From an uncultured Prevotellaceae bacterium (GTDB lineage: Bacteria > Bacteroidota > Bacteroidia > Bacteroidales > Bacteroidaceae), in assembly GCA_900318915.1 (NCBI GenBank), contig ONMI01000003.1:37021-101020 (forward strand): 64,000 nucleotides of DNA. Direction: 5' to 3'. Shown piece by piece: positions 8,076 to 17,911 of the stretch (position 1 is its first letter; each line of letters begins with the position of its first letter). The translations under genes and the position numbers were made by a program. The notes under the pieces are model-generated. The model worked only from the letters and a program-made list of their open reading frames with translations, ran no database searches and had not been told where the DNA came from.

Positions 8076-9431
8076 TTACTGCTCCTTGGCCAGACGTTCC
8101 TTGATGGCCTTGCTGTCGGCCTCGTAGCCGGGTTTGTCGAGCAGGGCGAACATGTTCTTTTTGTAGGCCTCCACGCCGGGCTGGTTGAACGGGTTCACAC
8201 CCAGCACGTTGCCGCTGATGCCGCAGGCTATCTCGAAGAAGTAGATGAGCTGGCCGATGTAATACTCGTTGAGCACGGGCACTGAGATGCGGATGTTGGG
8301 CACACCGCCGTCTACATGTGCCAGGCGGGTTCCCAGCTCGGCCATCTTGTTCACCTCGTCCACACGCTTGCCGGCCAGGAAGTTCAGACCGTCGAGGTTC
8401 TCCTCGTCTTCGGGGAAGAGCAGGCAGCGGTTGGGCTGCTCCACGCTGATTACTGTCTCGTAGATGGTGCGCTCGCCGTCCTGTATCCACTGACCCATGG
8501 AGTGGAGGTCGGTGGTGAAGTCGCAGCTGGCGGGGAAGATGCCCTTGTGGTCCTTGCCCTCGCTCTCGCCGTAGAGCTGCTTCCACCACTCGCTGATGTA
8601 GTGGAGCTTGGGCTGGTAGTTCACCATAATCTCAATCTTCTTGCCGGCCTGATACAGACCGTTGCGCACGGCGGCATACTGGGCGGCGGGGTTCTCGGCG
8701 AAGGGCACGTCGATGGCGCAGGCCTTCTCCATGTCAGCGGCGCCGGCCACCAGGCTGCGCACGTCGAATCCGGCGCAGGCGATGGGCAGCAGACCCACCG
8801 GGGTGAGCACGCTGAAGCGGCCGCCCACGTTGTCGGGTATGATAAAGCTCTTATAGCCCTCCTTGTCGGCGCAGGTGCGGGCAGCACCGCGCTTGGCGTC
8901 GGTCACGGCCACAATCACCTCCTTGGCCTCTTCCTTGCCGCGCTGAGCCTCGCACTGCTTCTTGAGCAGGCGGAAGGTGAGGGCGGTCTCGGTGGTGGTG
9001 CCCGACTTGGAGATGTTGATTACGCCGAACTTCTTGTCTTTCAGATACTCGGTCATCTCAGAGAGATAGTCCTCGCCGATGTTGTTGCCGGCGAAGAGGA
9101 TGGCGGGGTTCTTCTTGTCGCCCACCAGCCAGGCAAAGCTGTTGCCCAGGGCCTCGATCACGGCACGGGCACCCAGGTAGCTGCCGCCGATGCCGGCCAC
9201 CACCACCACCTCGCACTTGGCGCGCAGGGTGTCGGCGCAGGCCTGCACCTCGTCCAGAAACTCGGGGGTGATGCTCGAGGGCAGGTGCAGCCACCCCAGG
9301 AAGTCGTTGCCGGGGCAGGTGCCGTTCTCCAGTGCGGTCTGTGCTGCCTTCACAGCGGGCTCAAAAGCGGCCACAGCGCCTTCGCCGAGGAAGCAGGCGG
9401 CCTTCGTGATGTCTAATTGGATGTTTTTCAT
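8076..9431 (-). CDS. pgi: Glucose-6-phosphate isomerase
   Basis: 451 residues from the ATG at 9431 ([10 protein letters not shown]); the longer open frame upstream is Arg/His-rich and unlike the family. Interconverts glucose-6-phosphate and fructose-6-phosphate in glycolysis. Motifs include [15 protein letters not shown] (near residue 80), [13 protein letters not shown] (phosphate-binding Ser/Thr loop), and a [14 protein letters not shown] segment. The short, about 450-residue form is normal for Bacteroidetes and Firmicutes. Cotranscribed with gpsA (59 nt upstream) and the HAD gene immediately downstream. Confidence 0.95.
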   Translation of the reverse strand: MKNIQLDITKAACFLGEGAVAAFEPAVKAAQTALENGTCPGNDFLGWLHLPSSITPEFLDEVQACADTLRAKCEVVVVAGIGGSYLGARAVIEALGNSFAWLVGDKKNPAILFAGNNIGEDYLSEMTEYLKDKKFGVINISKSGTTTETALTFRLLKKQCEAQRGKEEAKEVIVAVTDAKRGAARTCADKEGYKSFIIPDNVGGRFSVLTPVGLLPIACAGFDVRSLVAGAADMEKACAIDVPFAENPAAQYAAVRNGLYQAGKKIEIMVNYQPKLHYISEWWKQLYGESEGKDHKGIFPASCDFTTDLHSMGQWIQDGERTIYETVISVEQPNRCLLFPEDEENLDGLNFLAGKRVDEVNKMAELGTRLAHVDGGVPNIRISVPVLNEYYIGQLIYFFEIACGISGNVLGVNPFNQPGVEAYKKNMFALLDKPGYEADSKAIKERLAKEQ

Positions 9432-9490
9432 TTTCTGATGTTTTGTATGGATTGTTTTTATTGGGTTTGTCGTAGAGGGGTGGCCGCGCC

Positions 9491-10486
9491 TTAGCGGAAC
9501 GAGTCGGTGAGCAGCTTGATTTCTATCTGCGGACTGATGCGCTCGTAGAGTATGTTGTACACGGCGTCGAGGATGGGCATGTTGACGTGCATCTGGCGGT
9601 TGATTTCCTTCATGCACTTGGTGCCGAAGAAACCCTCGGCTATCATCTCCATCTCTATCTGCGCGCTCTTCACGCTGTAGCCCTTGCCTATCATGGTGCC
9701 GAACACACGGTTGCGAGAGAAGTTGGAGTAGCCTGTCACGAGCAGGTCGCCCAGATAGACCGAGTCGTAGACGCTGCGCTCCAGTGGCCGGATGGCGGTT
9801 AGGAAGCGTTGCATCTCCTGCACGGCGTTCGACATGAGCACGGCCTGGAAGTTGTCGCCATATTTCAGACCGCTGCAGATACCGGCAGCGATGGCGTAGA
9901 CGTTTTTCAGCACCGAGGCGTATTCGATGCCCACCACGTCATCGCTTGTCTTCGTCTTGATGTAGTTGCTGGCCAGCACACCGGTCAGCGCCTGGGCTTT
10001 CTCCACGTCGGCGCAGGCCACGGTGAGGTAGCTGAGGCGCTCCAGGGCCACCTCCTCGGCGTGCGAGGGGCCGCCTATGCAAGCCAGGTTGTCGTAGGGC
10101 ACGTCGTACACCTCGTGGAAGTAGTCGGAGCACACCATGTTCTCCTCGGGCACGATGCCCTTGATGGCCGTGACGATAAACTTGTCCTTGATGCGTGTCT
10201 TCAGTTTCTTGAGGTGGTTCTTCAGATAGGGCGAGGGCGTCACGAAGATGAGGGTGTCGTAGGCCTGCACCATCTTGTTGATGTCGCTCGAGAAGTCTAT
10301 CTCGTTGATGTCGAAATGCACGCTGGTCAGATAGGCGGGGTTGTGGCCCATACGGCGGAAGTCGTCGATGCGGTCGTCGCGGCGCATATACCAGCCTATG
10401 TGGTGGGTGTGACCCACCACAATCTTGGCGATGGCGGTGGCCCAGCTGCCGCCTCCGATAATGGCTATCTTGCCGCAGTCAAACAT
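9491..10486 (-). CDS. gpsA: NAD(P)H-dependent glycerol-3-phosphate dehydrogenase
   Basis: 331 residues. Reduces dihydroxyacetone phosphate to sn-glycerol-3-phosphate, the backbone for phospholipids. N-terminal Rossmann motif [16 protein letters not shown] (7-22), FVTPSPYL, then the conserved Lys in AIKGI and the [10 protein letters not shown] segment, and the C-terminal substrate domain with [13 protein letters not shown]. Length is usual. Six nt separate it from lysS and 59 nt from pgi, so it lies in the same operon. Confidence 0.94.
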   Translation of the reverse strand: MFDCGKIAIIGGGSWATAIAKIVVGHTHHIGWYMRRDDRIDDFRRMGHNPAYLTSVHFDINEIDFSSDINKMVQAYDTLIFVTPSPYLKNHLKKLKTRIKDKFIVTAIKGIVPEENMVCSDYFHEVYDVPYDNLACIGGPSHAEEVALERLSYLTVACADVEKAQALTGVLASNYIKTKTSDDVVGIEYASVLKNVYAIAAGICSGLKYGDNFQAVLMSNAVQEMQRFLTAIRPLERSVYDSVYLGDLLVTGYSNFSRNRVFGTMIGKGYSVKSAQIEMEMIAEGFFGTKCMKEINRQMHVNMPILDAVYNILYERISPQIEIKLLTDSFR

Positions 10487-10492
10487 ATGCGT

Positions 10493-12250
10493 TTATGCTT
10501 CTTCTACTACGTCTTCACCCGTTTTCTGGGCGTTCTCTATCCAGAGGGCGAAGGTGTCGGTCTTCGGGTTCTCCAGCCCCAGTTTGTATTTCTTGTTCAC
10601 GCCGCACACGTCCATCTGCAGCTTCTGGGGGTTCACCTCCTTGATGTCGCCCACCAGGTAGTAGCCGCTCTTGTTCAGCAGCGGCACCCACTCTTCGGGC
10701 ACCCCGATAGCCTGCCACTCGGCGTTGGTGCTGCGAGGCGCTTTCTTCTCAGGACGCATCTGCGGGAAGAAGAGCACCTCCTGTATGTAGGTCTTGCCCG
10801 TCATGAGCATCACGAGGCGGTCTATGCCGATGCCGATGCCGCTGGTGGGGGGCATGCCGTACTGCAGGGCGCGCAGGAAGTCCTGGTCGATGATCATGGC
10901 CTCGTCGTCGCCCTTGTCGGCCAGGCGCATCTGCTCCTTGAAGCGCTCCTCCTGGTCGATGGGGTCGTTGAGCTCGCTGTAGGCGTTGGCCAGCTCCTTG
11001 CCGTTCACCATCAGCTCGAAGCGCTCGGTGAGTCCGGGCTTGGAGCGGTGCATCTTGGTCAGTGGCGACATCTCCACGGGATAGTCGGTGATGAAGGTGG
11101 GCTGGATGAAGGTGCCCTCGCAGAACTCGCCGAAGAGTTCGTCGATGAGCTTGCCCTTGCCCATGGTCTCGTCTACCTCCATGCCTTTCTCCTTGCAGAA
11201 GGCGCGTATCTCCTCCTCGCTCTTGCCGGAGCAGTCGAAACCGGTCTTCTCCTTGATGGCGTCGAGGATGGGCAGACGGCGGTAGGGAGCCTTGAACGAC
11301 ACGATGTTGCCGTCGATCTCGCGCTCGGGCTTGCCGTTCACGGCCGTACAGATGGTCTCAAGCAGCCGCTCGGTGAACGACATCATCCAGTTGTAGTCCT
11401 TGTACTGCACATAGAGCTCCATGCAGGTGAACTCGGGGTTGTGGTTGCGGTCCATGCCCTCGTTGCGGAAGTTCTTGCCTATCTCGTACACACCCTCGAA
11501 ACCGCCCACAATGAGGCGCTTCAGGTAGAGCTCGGTGGCGATGCGCATGTACATGTCGGTGTCGAGCGCGTTGAAGTGGGTGATGAAGGGGCGGGCGCTG
11601 GCACCGCCGGCTATCGACTGCAGGGTGGGGGTCTCCACCTCGGTATAGCCAGCCTCGTCGAGCACGCGGCGCATGGTGCGTATCACCGTGGCGCGCTGCA
11701 GGAAGGTCTCCTTCACACCGTCGTTCACCACCAGGTCTACATAGCGCTGGCGGTAGCGGAGCTCGGGGTCGTCAAACTTGTCGTAGGCCACACCGTCCTT
11801 GTATTTCACAATGGGTAGCGGCTTGAGGCTCTTGGAGAGCAGGCACAGCTCGCGGGCGTGCACGCTGATCTCGCCCGTCTGCGTGCGGAACACGAAACCC
11901 TTCACGCCGATGAAGTCGCCGATGTCGAGCAGGCGCTTGAACACGGTGTTGTAGAGGGTCTTGTCCTCGTCGGGACAGATGTCGTCGCGGGTGATGTATA
12001 CTTGTATGCGGCCCTTCGAGTCTTGCAGTTCGGCAAAGCTGGCCTTGCCCATTACGCGGCGGCTCATCATGCGGCCGGCTATTACTACCTCGCGGGGCTC
12101 ACCTTCGTCGGTGAATTCGCTCTTGATGTCGGTGGAGAATGCGTTGGTGCAGAATTCCTCGGCAGGGTAGGGGTTGATGCCCAGTTTGCGCAACTCCTCC
12201 AGACTCTGTCGTCTGCCAATCTCTTGTTCGCTAAGTTCTAAAATATTCAT
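10493..12250 (-). CDS. lysS: Lysine--tRNA ligase, class II, with C-terminal extension
   Basis: 585 residues. N-terminal OB-fold anticodon-binding domain (about 50-150) and class II catalytic core: motif 2 [15 protein letters not shown] and motif 3 [13 protein letters not shown] are clear. The core ends near residue 510, and a roughly 70-residue tail (beginning [14 protein letters not shown]) follows. It is not part of E. coli LysRS and resembles helix-hairpin-helix-like extensions seen in Bacteroidetes. First gene of the lysS-gpsA-pgi-HAD-lipoprotein operon, with a strong TTTG-19-TAACTTTG promoter upstream. Confidence 0.96.
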   Translation of the reverse strand: MNILELSEQEIGRRQSLEELRKLGINPYPAEEFCTNAFSTDIKSEFTDEGEPREVVIAGRMMSRRVMGKASFAELQDSKGRIQVYITRDDICPDEDKTLYNTVFKRLLDIGDFIGVKGFVFRTQTGEISVHARELCLLSKSLKPLPIVKYKDGVAYDKFDDPELRYRQRYVDLVVNDGVKETFLQRATVIRTMRRVLDEAGYTEVETPTLQSIAGGASARPFITHFNALDTDMYMRIATELYLKRLIVGGFEGVYEIGKNFRNEGMDRNHNPEFTCMELYVQYKDYNWMMSFTERLLETICTAVNGKPEREIDGNIVSFKAPYRRLPILDAIKEKTGFDCSGKSEEEIRAFCKEKGMEVDETMGKGKLIDELFGEFCEGTFIQPTFITDYPVEMSPLTKMHRSKPGLTERFELMVNGKELANAYSELNDPIDQEERFKEQMRLADKGDDEAMIIDQDFLRALQYGMPPTSGIGIGIDRLVMLMTGKTYIQEVLFFPQMRPEKKAPRSTNAEWQAIGVPEEWVPLLNKSGYYLVGDIKEVNPQKLQMDVCGVNKKYKLGLENPKTDTFALWIENAQKTGEDVVEEA

Positions 12251-12291
12251 GTTTCAAATAGTCTGTCTGTGTCAAGAATGCTTGCAATCGG

Positions 12292-12322
12292 CAAAGTTAG
12301 CATTTATCGGGCAGATTTCAAA
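12292..12322 (-). promoter_or_regulatory. lysS operon promoter
   Basis: On the minus strand: TTTG at 12322-12319 (-33), 19-nt spacer, TAACTTTG at 12299-12292 (-7). Exact match to the Bacteroidetes consensus. Predicted start of transcription is near 12285, a leader of about 35 nt. Confidence 0.75.
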
Positions 12323-12359
12323 ACAATCGGCAAGAATTTTGGTTTTATTCACTATCGCC

Positions 12360-13394
12360 TCACACCTTCCGCCACAGGCGGTCGCCCTCTATCAGGAGCG
12401 GCATGGGCAGATTGTCGGTAAAGAGCTGGCCGGTGCCCAGTCCCTGCGGCATACGGATGTCGGGACCGTAGAGCTGGGCGGCGAGTTGGGCGATGGCGTT
12501 CAGTCCCACATTGCTCTCCAGCGCACTCGTTATCCAGGTGCCCACACCGTGGCGGGCGGCCGTCTCTATCCACTCGCGGGTGCCCCGCATGCCTCCGTGG
12601 AGCGAGGGCTTCAGGATGATGTAGGCGGGATGCACCTCCTGGAGCAGGGCGGTTTTCCTGGACGGGTCAATCACCTCGATGAGCTCCTCGTCGAGGGCGA
12701 TGGGGATGGGCGACAGGCGGCACAGTCGCGCCATCGCCTCCCACTGCCCCTGGCGGATGGGCTGCTCGATGGAGTGGATGTCGTAGCGGGCCAGCCGCTC
12801 CAGTTTCAGCAGCGCGTCATCGGGTTTGAAGGCGCCGTTGGCGTCGAGCCGCAGCTCGATGGTCTTGCTGTCGAACCGCTCGCGGATGTGGCGGATGAGC
12901 GACTCCTCCTCGTAGAAGTCGATGGCGCCGATTTTGAGTTTCACACAGTGGAATCCTGCCCTCAGCTTCTCTTCTATGCGGGCCGCCATCTCGTCGTGGG
13001 TGCCCATCCACACCAGGCCATTGATGGGAATGCCCTCCTCACCGCGGGCGAAGGGGGTGTCGAAGAACCGTCCGTCGGCATGCTCCAGGTCGAGCACGGC
13101 GGTCTCCAGACCGAAGAGCATCGAGGGGTAAGGCCGCAGGGCGGGGTAGGGTATCGTCCCCGTGCGGCAGTAGGTGTCGCAAAACCCGCGCAGCAGGGTC
13201 TCGTATTCTTCTTGTGGCAGGTCGTCGCAGCTCAGCCGCGGCAGCGGGGCGCATTCGCCCATGCCCTGCCGGCCGGGCAGGTCGTCGTCGGTCAGGGTGA
13301 GCAGCCAGATATGCCGCTCCAGGTAGACACCGCGCGAGGTGCCCGCAGGCTGCTTGAAGTGCAGCGTGCGGGAGGTAATGTCGATATGGCGCAT
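12360..13394 (-). CDS. menC: o-Succinylbenzoate synthase
   Basis: 344-residue enolase-superfamily enzyme of menaquinone synthesis (dehydrates SHCHC to o-succinylbenzoate). Seen: GMGECAPLPRLS in the capping domain, VKLKIGAID (the catalytic KxK), LRLDANGAF (metal Asp), SIEQPI (metal Glu), ALDEEL (third metal ligand) and YIILKPSLHGGM (second Lys). All catalytic positions are present. Lies 25 nt downstream of menB in the same direction; neighbouring lysS is separately promoted. Confidence 0.92.
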   Translation of the reverse strand: MRHIDITSRTLHFKQPAGTSRGVYLERHIWLLTLTDDDLPGRQGMGECAPLPRLSCDDLPQEEYETLLRGFCDTYCRTGTIPYPALRPYPSMLFGLETAVLDLEHADGRFFDTPFARGEEGIPINGLVWMGTHDEMAARIEEKLRAGFHCVKLKIGAIDFYEEESLIRHIRERFDSKTIELRLDANGAFKPDDALLKLERLARYDIHSIEQPIRQGQWEAMARLCRLSPIPIALDEELIEVIDPSRKTALLQEVHPAYIILKPSLHGGMRGTREWIETAARHGVGTWITSALESNVGLNAIAQLAAQLYGPDIRMPQGLGTGQLFTDNLPMPLLIEGDRLWRKV

Positions 13395-13419
13395 AGACTT
13401 GGTCTTTTTGAGTGTTGTC

Positions 13420-14292
13420 CTACGGCAGTTTGGGATATTGGTCGAAGTTGGGCTTCCGTTTTTCCAGGAAGGCCTTGCCGCCTTCCTGTGCCTCGTCGAG
13501 GAAGTAGTAGAGCATGGTGCAGTCGCCGGCCAACTGCTGAATGCCGGCCTGTCCGTCGAGCTCGGCGTTGAGGCCCGCCTTGATCATGCGGAGCGCCAGC
13601 GGACTGCGCTCCATCATGGTCTCTGCCCACTCCACGCACTCGTCCTCGAGGCGCTCCAGAGGCACCACCTTGTTCACCATGCCCATGCGCTCGGCCTCGG
13701 CGGCCGTGTACTGGCGGCACAGGAACCATATCTCGCGGGCTTTCTTCTGCCCCACGATGCGGGCCAGGTAGGAGGAGCCGAAACCGGCGTCGAAACTGCC
13801 CACCTTGGGACCTGTCTGGCCGAAGATGGCGTTCTCGCTGGCGATGGTGAGGTCGCACACCAGGTGCAGCACGTGGCCGCCGCCGATGGCGTAGCCGTTC
13901 ACCATGGCTATCACGGGCTTTGGCAGACGGCGTATCTGCATCTGCACGTCGAGCACGCTCAGACGAGGCACGCCGGCATCGTCTACATAGCCGCCGCGGC
14001 CCTTCACGTGCATGTCGCCGCCCGAGCAGAAGGCCTTGTCGCCGGCACCGGTGAGCAGCACCACGCGTATGCGCTCGGCCTCGCGGCAGTAGGCGAAGGC
14101 CTGCGAGAGCTCCAGCGTGGTCCTCGGGGTGAAGGCGTTGCGGTAGCGGGGGCGGTTGATGGTGATTTTGGCTATGCCGTTGTACTCTTCGAAGAGTATC
14201 TCCTCAAAGTCGGGACGGGGGGTGTCGTGGCCGGGAGCCGGCTGGCCCGTGGGGGTGTCATAGAGATGGATGGGGGTCCAGTTTCTTTTCAT
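13420..14292 (-). CDS. menB: 1,4-Dihydroxy-2-naphthoyl-CoA synthase
   Basis: 290 residues from the ATG at 14292 ([12 protein letters not shown]). Crotonase-family enzyme that closes the second ring of the naphthoquinone in menaquinone synthesis. Motifs: [23 protein letters not shown] (oxyanion loop) and the MenB-specific [18 protein letters not shown] segment. Length fits the family. First gene of a menB-menC pair; menD, menE and menF are not in this window. Confidence 0.94.
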   Translation of the reverse strand: MKRNWTPIHLYDTPTGQPAPGHDTPRPDFEEILFEEYNGIAKITINRPRYRNAFTPRTTLELSQAFAYCREAERIRVVLLTGAGDKAFCSGGDMHVKGRGGYVDDAGVPRLSVLDVQMQIRRLPKPVIAMVNGYAIGGGHVLHLVCDLTIASENAIFGQTGPKVGSFDAGFGSSYLARIVGQKKAREIWFLCRQYTAAEAERMGMVNKVVPLERLEDECVEWAETMMERSPLALRMIKAGLNAELDGQAGIQQLAGDCTMLYYFLDEAQEGGKAFLEKRKPNFDQYPKLP

Positions 14293-14358
14293 AGTGTGTC
14301 TGTCTTTTTTATTGGGTTGAGCCCGCGGCGCGGGCCGCGGGGTGGTTGTGTTTGGGTG

Positions 14359-14389
14359 TAAAGGTAGCCTTTTTCTGCCGCTCTGCAAA
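14359..14389 (-). promoter_or_regulatory. menBC promoter
   Basis: On the minus strand: TTTG at 14389-14386, 19-nt spacer, TACCTTTA at 14366-14359 (one mismatch from TAnnTTTG). Lies 67 nt before the menB ATG, in the divergent gap shared with the secreted hydrolase gene. Confidence 0.55.
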
Positions 14390-14468
14390 AAGATAGACTG
14401 AAAAAAGTGGACTTGGGCGCCATAATTCGGAAACTTTCAGTACCTTTACCCGCAAAAAGACGACCAAA

Positions 14469-15608
14469 GTGAAAAACTGCAGATTTGTACTGTTACTGAC
14501 AATAGCCCTGCTCATGCCGTGGAATGCTTCGGCACAGCGGCTCAACCGCAAAAAGGCCGCTCTCGTGGCCCAGGAGGTGCTCAAGGAGTGGAAAAACGAG
14601 ACGGCTGCCCAATGGCGCGCCGTGTGGGACAGCCGCAACCTTACCATCGGCGGGCGCACCATGCCCTTCCATGTACAGCTGTTCGGCAGCCGTCCCGCCG
14701 ACGGCTACAGCCTCTATATCTCGCTCCATGGCGGCGGCAACGCACCCTCTGAGCTCAATGACCAGCAGTGGGACAACCAGAAACGCCTCTACCGACCCGA
14801 CCATGCCGTATACATCGCGCCCCGTGCGCCCTACGACGACTGGGACATGTGGTTCAAACCCGGACTCGACGACTTCTACCGCGCGCTTATACAGATGGCG
14901 GTGGCCTTCGAGGGGGTGAACCCCGACAAAGTGTATATCATGGGCTATTCGGCAGGCGGAGACGGTGTGTGGCGCATGGCACCGCGCATGGCCGATGCGT
15001 GGGCGGCTGCCTCCATGATGGCCGGACATCCGGGCGACGTGAGGCTGGAGAACCTGCGCAACACGCCATTCATGATATGGTGCGGCGCGCTCGACAGCGC
15101 CTACAACCGCAACGAGGAAGACCGGCTGCGCGGACTGCAGATGGACTCGCTCCAGCAGACCGACCCGCAGGGCTATGTGCACGAGACGCATATCGTGGAG
15201 GGAAAGGCGCACTGGATGGAACGCGTAGACACCATGGCGGTGGCCTGGATGGCGCAGTACACCCGCAATCCTTATCCGGAGAAGATAGTATGGCGGCAGG
15301 AGGAGGTGACGCATCCTTCTTTCTACTGGCTCTCGGCGCCTGAGAGCGAGGTGCGCCGTGGTATGACGGTACGGTTGGAGCGCAAGGGCAACGAGGTGGA
15401 CATCGAGCAGTGCGACTACCCCTCGCTCACACTCTATTTCAACGACGAGATGTTGAATCTCGACAAGCCGGTCGTCGTACGCTATCAGGGCCAGACGGTG
15501 TTCAAGGGCCGGCTGAACCGCAGCCGCAGCCTCATGGCCTCCACCCTGCGGCAGCGGGGCGATGCGCGCTATATGTTCTCCGCCTCCTACGAGTTTAGAA
15601 AAAATTAG
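14469..15608 (+). CDS. Secreted alpha/beta hydrolase (esterase/PHB-depolymerase-like)
   Basis: 379 residues, GTG start, signal peptide 1-23 (ending ASAQ). Alpha/beta-hydrolase signature: oxyanion motif SLHGGGNAP, nucleophile elbow GYSAGGDG, an Asp in CGALDSAYN and a His in GKAHWMERV, which together can form the Ser-Asp-His triad. After the hydrolase core (to about residue 285) there is a C-terminal beta-rich region (about 295-379) of the type that may bind carbohydrate or pack on the core. Likely a periplasmic or secreted esterase; substrate unknown. Confidence 0.75.
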   Translation: MKNCRFVLLLTIALLMPWNASAQRLNRKKAALVAQEVLKEWKNETAAQWRAVWDSRNLTIGGRTMPFHVQLFGSRPADGYSLYISLHGGGNAPSELNDQQWDNQKRLYRPDHAVYIAPRAPYDDWDMWFKPGLDDFYRALIQMAVAFEGVNPDKVYIMGYSAGGDGVWRMAPRMADAWAAASMMAGHPGDVRLENLRNTPFMIWCGALDSAYNRNEEDRLRGLQMDSLQQTDPQGYVHETHIVEGKAHWMERVDTMAVAWMAQYTRNPYPEKIVWRQEEVTHPSFYWLSAPESEVRRGMTVRLERKGNEVDIEQCDYPSLTLYFNDEMLNLDKPVVVRYQGQTVFKGRLNRSRSLMASTLRQRGDARYMFSASYEFRKN

Positions 15609-15631
15609 TGGCGAAGCCTTCCACTTCTTAA

Positions 15632-16717
15632 TTACTCCTCAATCACCGGAATCGGTTCGGGTTTCACTCCACCCGTGGGGGTGAAACCGATGCCGAGCAG
15701 TCGGGCCACCGTCATGGCAATCTGTTTGCTGTAGAAAGGTCCGTTGCCAGCCGTCTCTCCCAATGGCTTGATGCCGTTGCCGAAGGCCATGAACCAGGTG
15801 TACTCAGAACCGGGAGCCTGGCGTCCGTGGTCCACCCACTGGTCGCCGCTTCCGCGTCCGTGGTCTGTGGTCACGATGAAGGTGGTCTTGTCACGGTAGA
15901 AAGGGTCGTCTTGTGCCTGTTTCCACAAACGGCCGATGAAATCGTCATTGTGGTTGGCGGCCATGAGATAATGGTCATAGCGTCCGTGGTGGCCAAACTC
16001 GTCGGTCTCGTTGAATCCCACATAGAGCACTTTGGGCTTCAGTGTGCGCATGGCCTCGGCAGCATAGTGATAGGTGATGAGGTCGAGTGTGGCATCGCCC
16101 CACATGTCTACCATGTCGGCTTTCATCCCGTCGAGGAAGGCTTCCCGTTCTGAAGGTGTGTGGGCCGTTGTCTTACTGTACTGGCCGGCCACTACGGGCA
16201 GTCCGCTGCGGCTCATGTTGAGAATGTAGGCCACGGTGCCCCAACTGGCGAAAGCCATCACACGGCCCTGATAGCGCGGGTCGCGGTTGGCCGCTTCGAG
16301 CACGCTTATGTTGGGGTTCGGAATCTCGTCGTTGCTGGTTATGCGCGCATCGTCGGCCACACCGCAGAGAATCTCTGAGTAGCCGGGGTAGGAGAAGTGG
16401 TACTGGTTGCTCACCGACATGAGACTGTTCTGCCGACGGTTGCCGATGATGGTTCCATGCTGCCGCACGAATCCCCAGGTGAAAGGCATGAGCGCCATGC
16501 GTCTTTCTTCCTGTGTGTCGCGTACATACAGCTTGCCGATGCCTTCGGGATTGACGGCATACTTGCGGTTGTTCACATAGGCTGTGTCGGCACCGTCGAA
16601 AAGTTCTTGCCACCGCAGTCCGTCGAGCATGATGATGACCACACGCCGGTCATGGTCTTGTGCCATACTGAAAACGAATGACAACGTTGCAAGCAGGGTA
16701 AGGAAAAACTTTTTCAT
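15632..16717 (-). CDS. Secreted alkaline-phosphatase-superfamily phosphodiesterase
   Basis: 361 residues with signal peptide 1-19 (ending SMAQ). Metal-binding residues of the alkaline phosphatase / nucleotide pyrophosphatase fold are visible: IIMLDGLRW (first Asp), a likely Ser nucleophile in FSYPGYSEI, NETDEFGHHG (Asp and His), VTTDHGRG (Asp-His) and WVDHG (last His). This is the type I phosphodiesterase / nucleotide pyrophosphatase group. Substrate unknown. Convergent with the esterase gene, 23 nt apart. Confidence 0.78.
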   Translation of the reverse strand: MKKFFLTLLATLSFVFSMAQDHDRRVVIIMLDGLRWQELFDGADTAYVNNRKYAVNPEGIGKLYVRDTQEERRMALMPFTWGFVRQHGTIIGNRRQNSLMSVSNQYHFSYPGYSEILCGVADDARITSNDEIPNPNISVLEAANRDPRYQGRVMAFASWGTVAYILNMSRSGLPVVAGQYSKTTAHTPSEREAFLDGMKADMVDMWGDATLDLITYHYAAEAMRTLKPKVLYVGFNETDEFGHHGRYDHYLMAANHNDDFIGRLWKQAQDDPFYRDKTTFIVTTDHGRGSGDQWVDHGRQAPGSEYTWFMAFGNGIKPLGETAGNGPFYSKQIAMTVARLLGIGFTPTGGVKPEPIPVIEE

Positions 16718-16800
16718 GGTTGATGGGGCTTTGGGATATTACATTGTCGTAATGCACATTGCATGGGGCAAAGGTCTGAAAAATTTGGGATATTTCCAAA

Positions 16801-16844
16801 TTATACGTAAAGAGGCTGCCCCATGGCAGCCTCTTTACGTATAA
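16801..16844 (-). terminator. Perfect 20-bp inverted repeat, terminator
   Basis: Arms 16801-16820 and 16825-16844 are perfectly complementary with a 4-nt loop (ccat). It lies 13 nt after the stop of the small secreted protein gene at 16858 (minus strand) and upstream of the phosphodiesterase gene. The stem is much longer than usual terminator stems, and the flanking U-tract is weak. Confidence 0.75.
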
Positions 16845-16857
16845 TGGACAGCGTGTG

Positions 16858-17205
16858 TCAGAGTTTCTTGACCGTAAATTTCCTGGTGTTGATTTGGAAT
16901 CTGCCGAACGAGGAGTCCACCACATAGGTGTCGCCGTTCTGCGACTCGGGCTTTATGTACATGCCCTTGTAGCTCACACTGCCGTCTTTCTCCTTCTTCA
17001 GGGTGTAACGGCCGAAGGGAGTTGCCACCACATACTTGTCGGAGGTCTCCTCCACCACACCGTAGGAGGTGCCGCTGGGGGCATCGGCCACGCGCTCTAT
17101 GGCCTGCTTCATCTGCTTGTTCACATCACCGCGGCGGGTGCTCTGTGCAAAACCGTTGATACTCACACCCAGTGCCAGCATCAGCATCATCATCATTTTT
17201 CTCAT
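16858..17205 (-). CDS. Small secreted protein of unknown function
   Basis: 115 residues. Signal peptide 1-21 (Met-rich, ending GFAQ), then a basic linker (STRRGDVNKQMKQAIE) and a beta-rich domain in which a motif is repeated: VVATPFGRYTLKK and VVDSSFGRFQINT, suggesting a small duplicated beta fold. No family recognised. It has its own strong terminator and is divergent from the 17-residue-repeat gene. Confidence 0.6.
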   Translation of the reverse strand: MRKMMMMLMLALGVSINGFAQSTRRGDVNKQMKQAIERVADAPSGTSYGVVEETSDKYVVATPFGRYTLKKEKDGSVSYKGMYIKPESQNGDTYVVDSSFGRFQINTRKFTVKKL

Positions 17206-17310
17206 CTTCTCTGTTGTTTGAAAATTAAACTAATTGGTTGTCGTTCGCTGTATCTTTATACCCTTTGAAGGAAAAGGTAAACAGCGGGATGTTTTTTGCC
17301 GTGAAAAAAC

Positions 17311-17340
17311 TTGGCGGTTCAATGAAAAAATGTATATTTG
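17311..17340 (+). promoter_or_regulatory. Promoter of the 17-residue-repeat protein gene
   Basis: TTGG at 17311-17314, 18-nt spacer, TATATTTG at 17333-17340. Good Bacteroidetes promoter; the ATG at 17374 lies about 27 nt beyond the predicted start. Confidence 0.6.
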
Positions 17341-17373
17341 CGGCAAGATAGTAACCCGCAAAAATAAACAACC

Positions 17374-17823
17374 ATGGAGAAAATGAAAACTTACCAATCG
17401 TTCCGGCATTTCTGCCTGCTATGCCTGCTTATGTTGCCTATGCTTCTCGTATCGAGCGTGTGCGGTGCACAGACCGTACGCAACAGCAACTACTCTACCG
17501 TGGGACATATAGACAGCGACGGCACCGTGCGCGACGGCAACTACAGCCGGCTGGGCAAGATTGACAGCGACGGCACCGTGCGCAATGCCAACTACAGCAC
17601 CATCGGCCACATAGAGAAAGACGGCACCGTGCGCGACGGCAGCTATCGAACCATAGGCCACATAGAGAAAGACGGCACCGTGCGCGACGGCAACTACCGC
17701 ACCATCGGTCATGTGGAGCGCGACGGCACCGTGCGCGACGGCAACTACCGTACTATCGGGCACATGAAGGATGTGCCTTCTACCTATGCGGCGGCCTTGT
17801 TCTTCTTCTTCGGCCTGCTGTGA
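17374..17823 (+). CDS. Secreted protein of six 17-residue repeats (beta-flower-like)
   Basis: 149 residues: signal peptide (1-32), then six head-to-tail units of 17 residues (34-133) with consensus TVRDGNYRTIGHIEKDG, and a short hydrophobic end (ALFFFFGLL). The regular repeat should form a closed or solenoid beta structure. Similar Bacteroidetes proteins carry the name 5-fold beta-flower protein in public annotation, as far as I recall, but that is from memory. The terminal hydrophobic stretch could anchor it in a membrane. Has its own promoter and terminator. Function unknown. Confidence 0.65.
   Translation: MEKMKTYQSFRHFCLLCLLMLPMLLVSSVCGAQTVRNSNYSTVGHIDSDGTVRDGNYSRLGKIDSDGTVRNANYSTIGHIEKDGTVRDGSYRTIGHIEKDGTVRDGNYRTIGHVERDGTVRDGNYRTIGHMKDVPSTYAAALFFFFGLL
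17473..17772 (+). repeat. 51-bp coding tandem repeat, six units
   Basis: Six in-frame 51-nt units encode the 17-residue repeats. Units 3 to 6 are closest to each other, while unit 1 is most divergent (TVRNSNYSTVGHIDS), consistent with growth by internal duplication. Confidence 0.9.
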
Positions 17824-17854
17824 TGAGCACATTTGTCAGGGCGGCATTATAGAA

Positions 17855-17888
17855 AATGAGGTGGACACTGCAATGTGCCCACCTCATT
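17855..17888. terminator. Bidirectional terminator between convergent genes
   Basis: Arms aatgaggtgg (17855-17864) and ccacctcatt (17879-17888), followed by gttttta on the plus strand and by a short T-run on the minus strand. Serves the repeat-protein gene and the convergent T9SS gene remnant. Confidence 0.8.
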
Positions 17889-17911
17889 GTTTTTAGTGCG
17901 AAAATAAAGGC

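Noticed and set aside
9432-9617. N-terminal extension of pgi
   Set aside because: The 62 extra residues are Arg/His/Pro-rich and unlike glucose-6-phosphate isomerase, and the ATG at 9431 gives the usual family start.
9809-11818. 669-residue plus-strand frame
   Set aside because: His/Val/Leu-rich shadow of lysS and gpsA on the other strand; no family motif, caused by GC-rich codon use.
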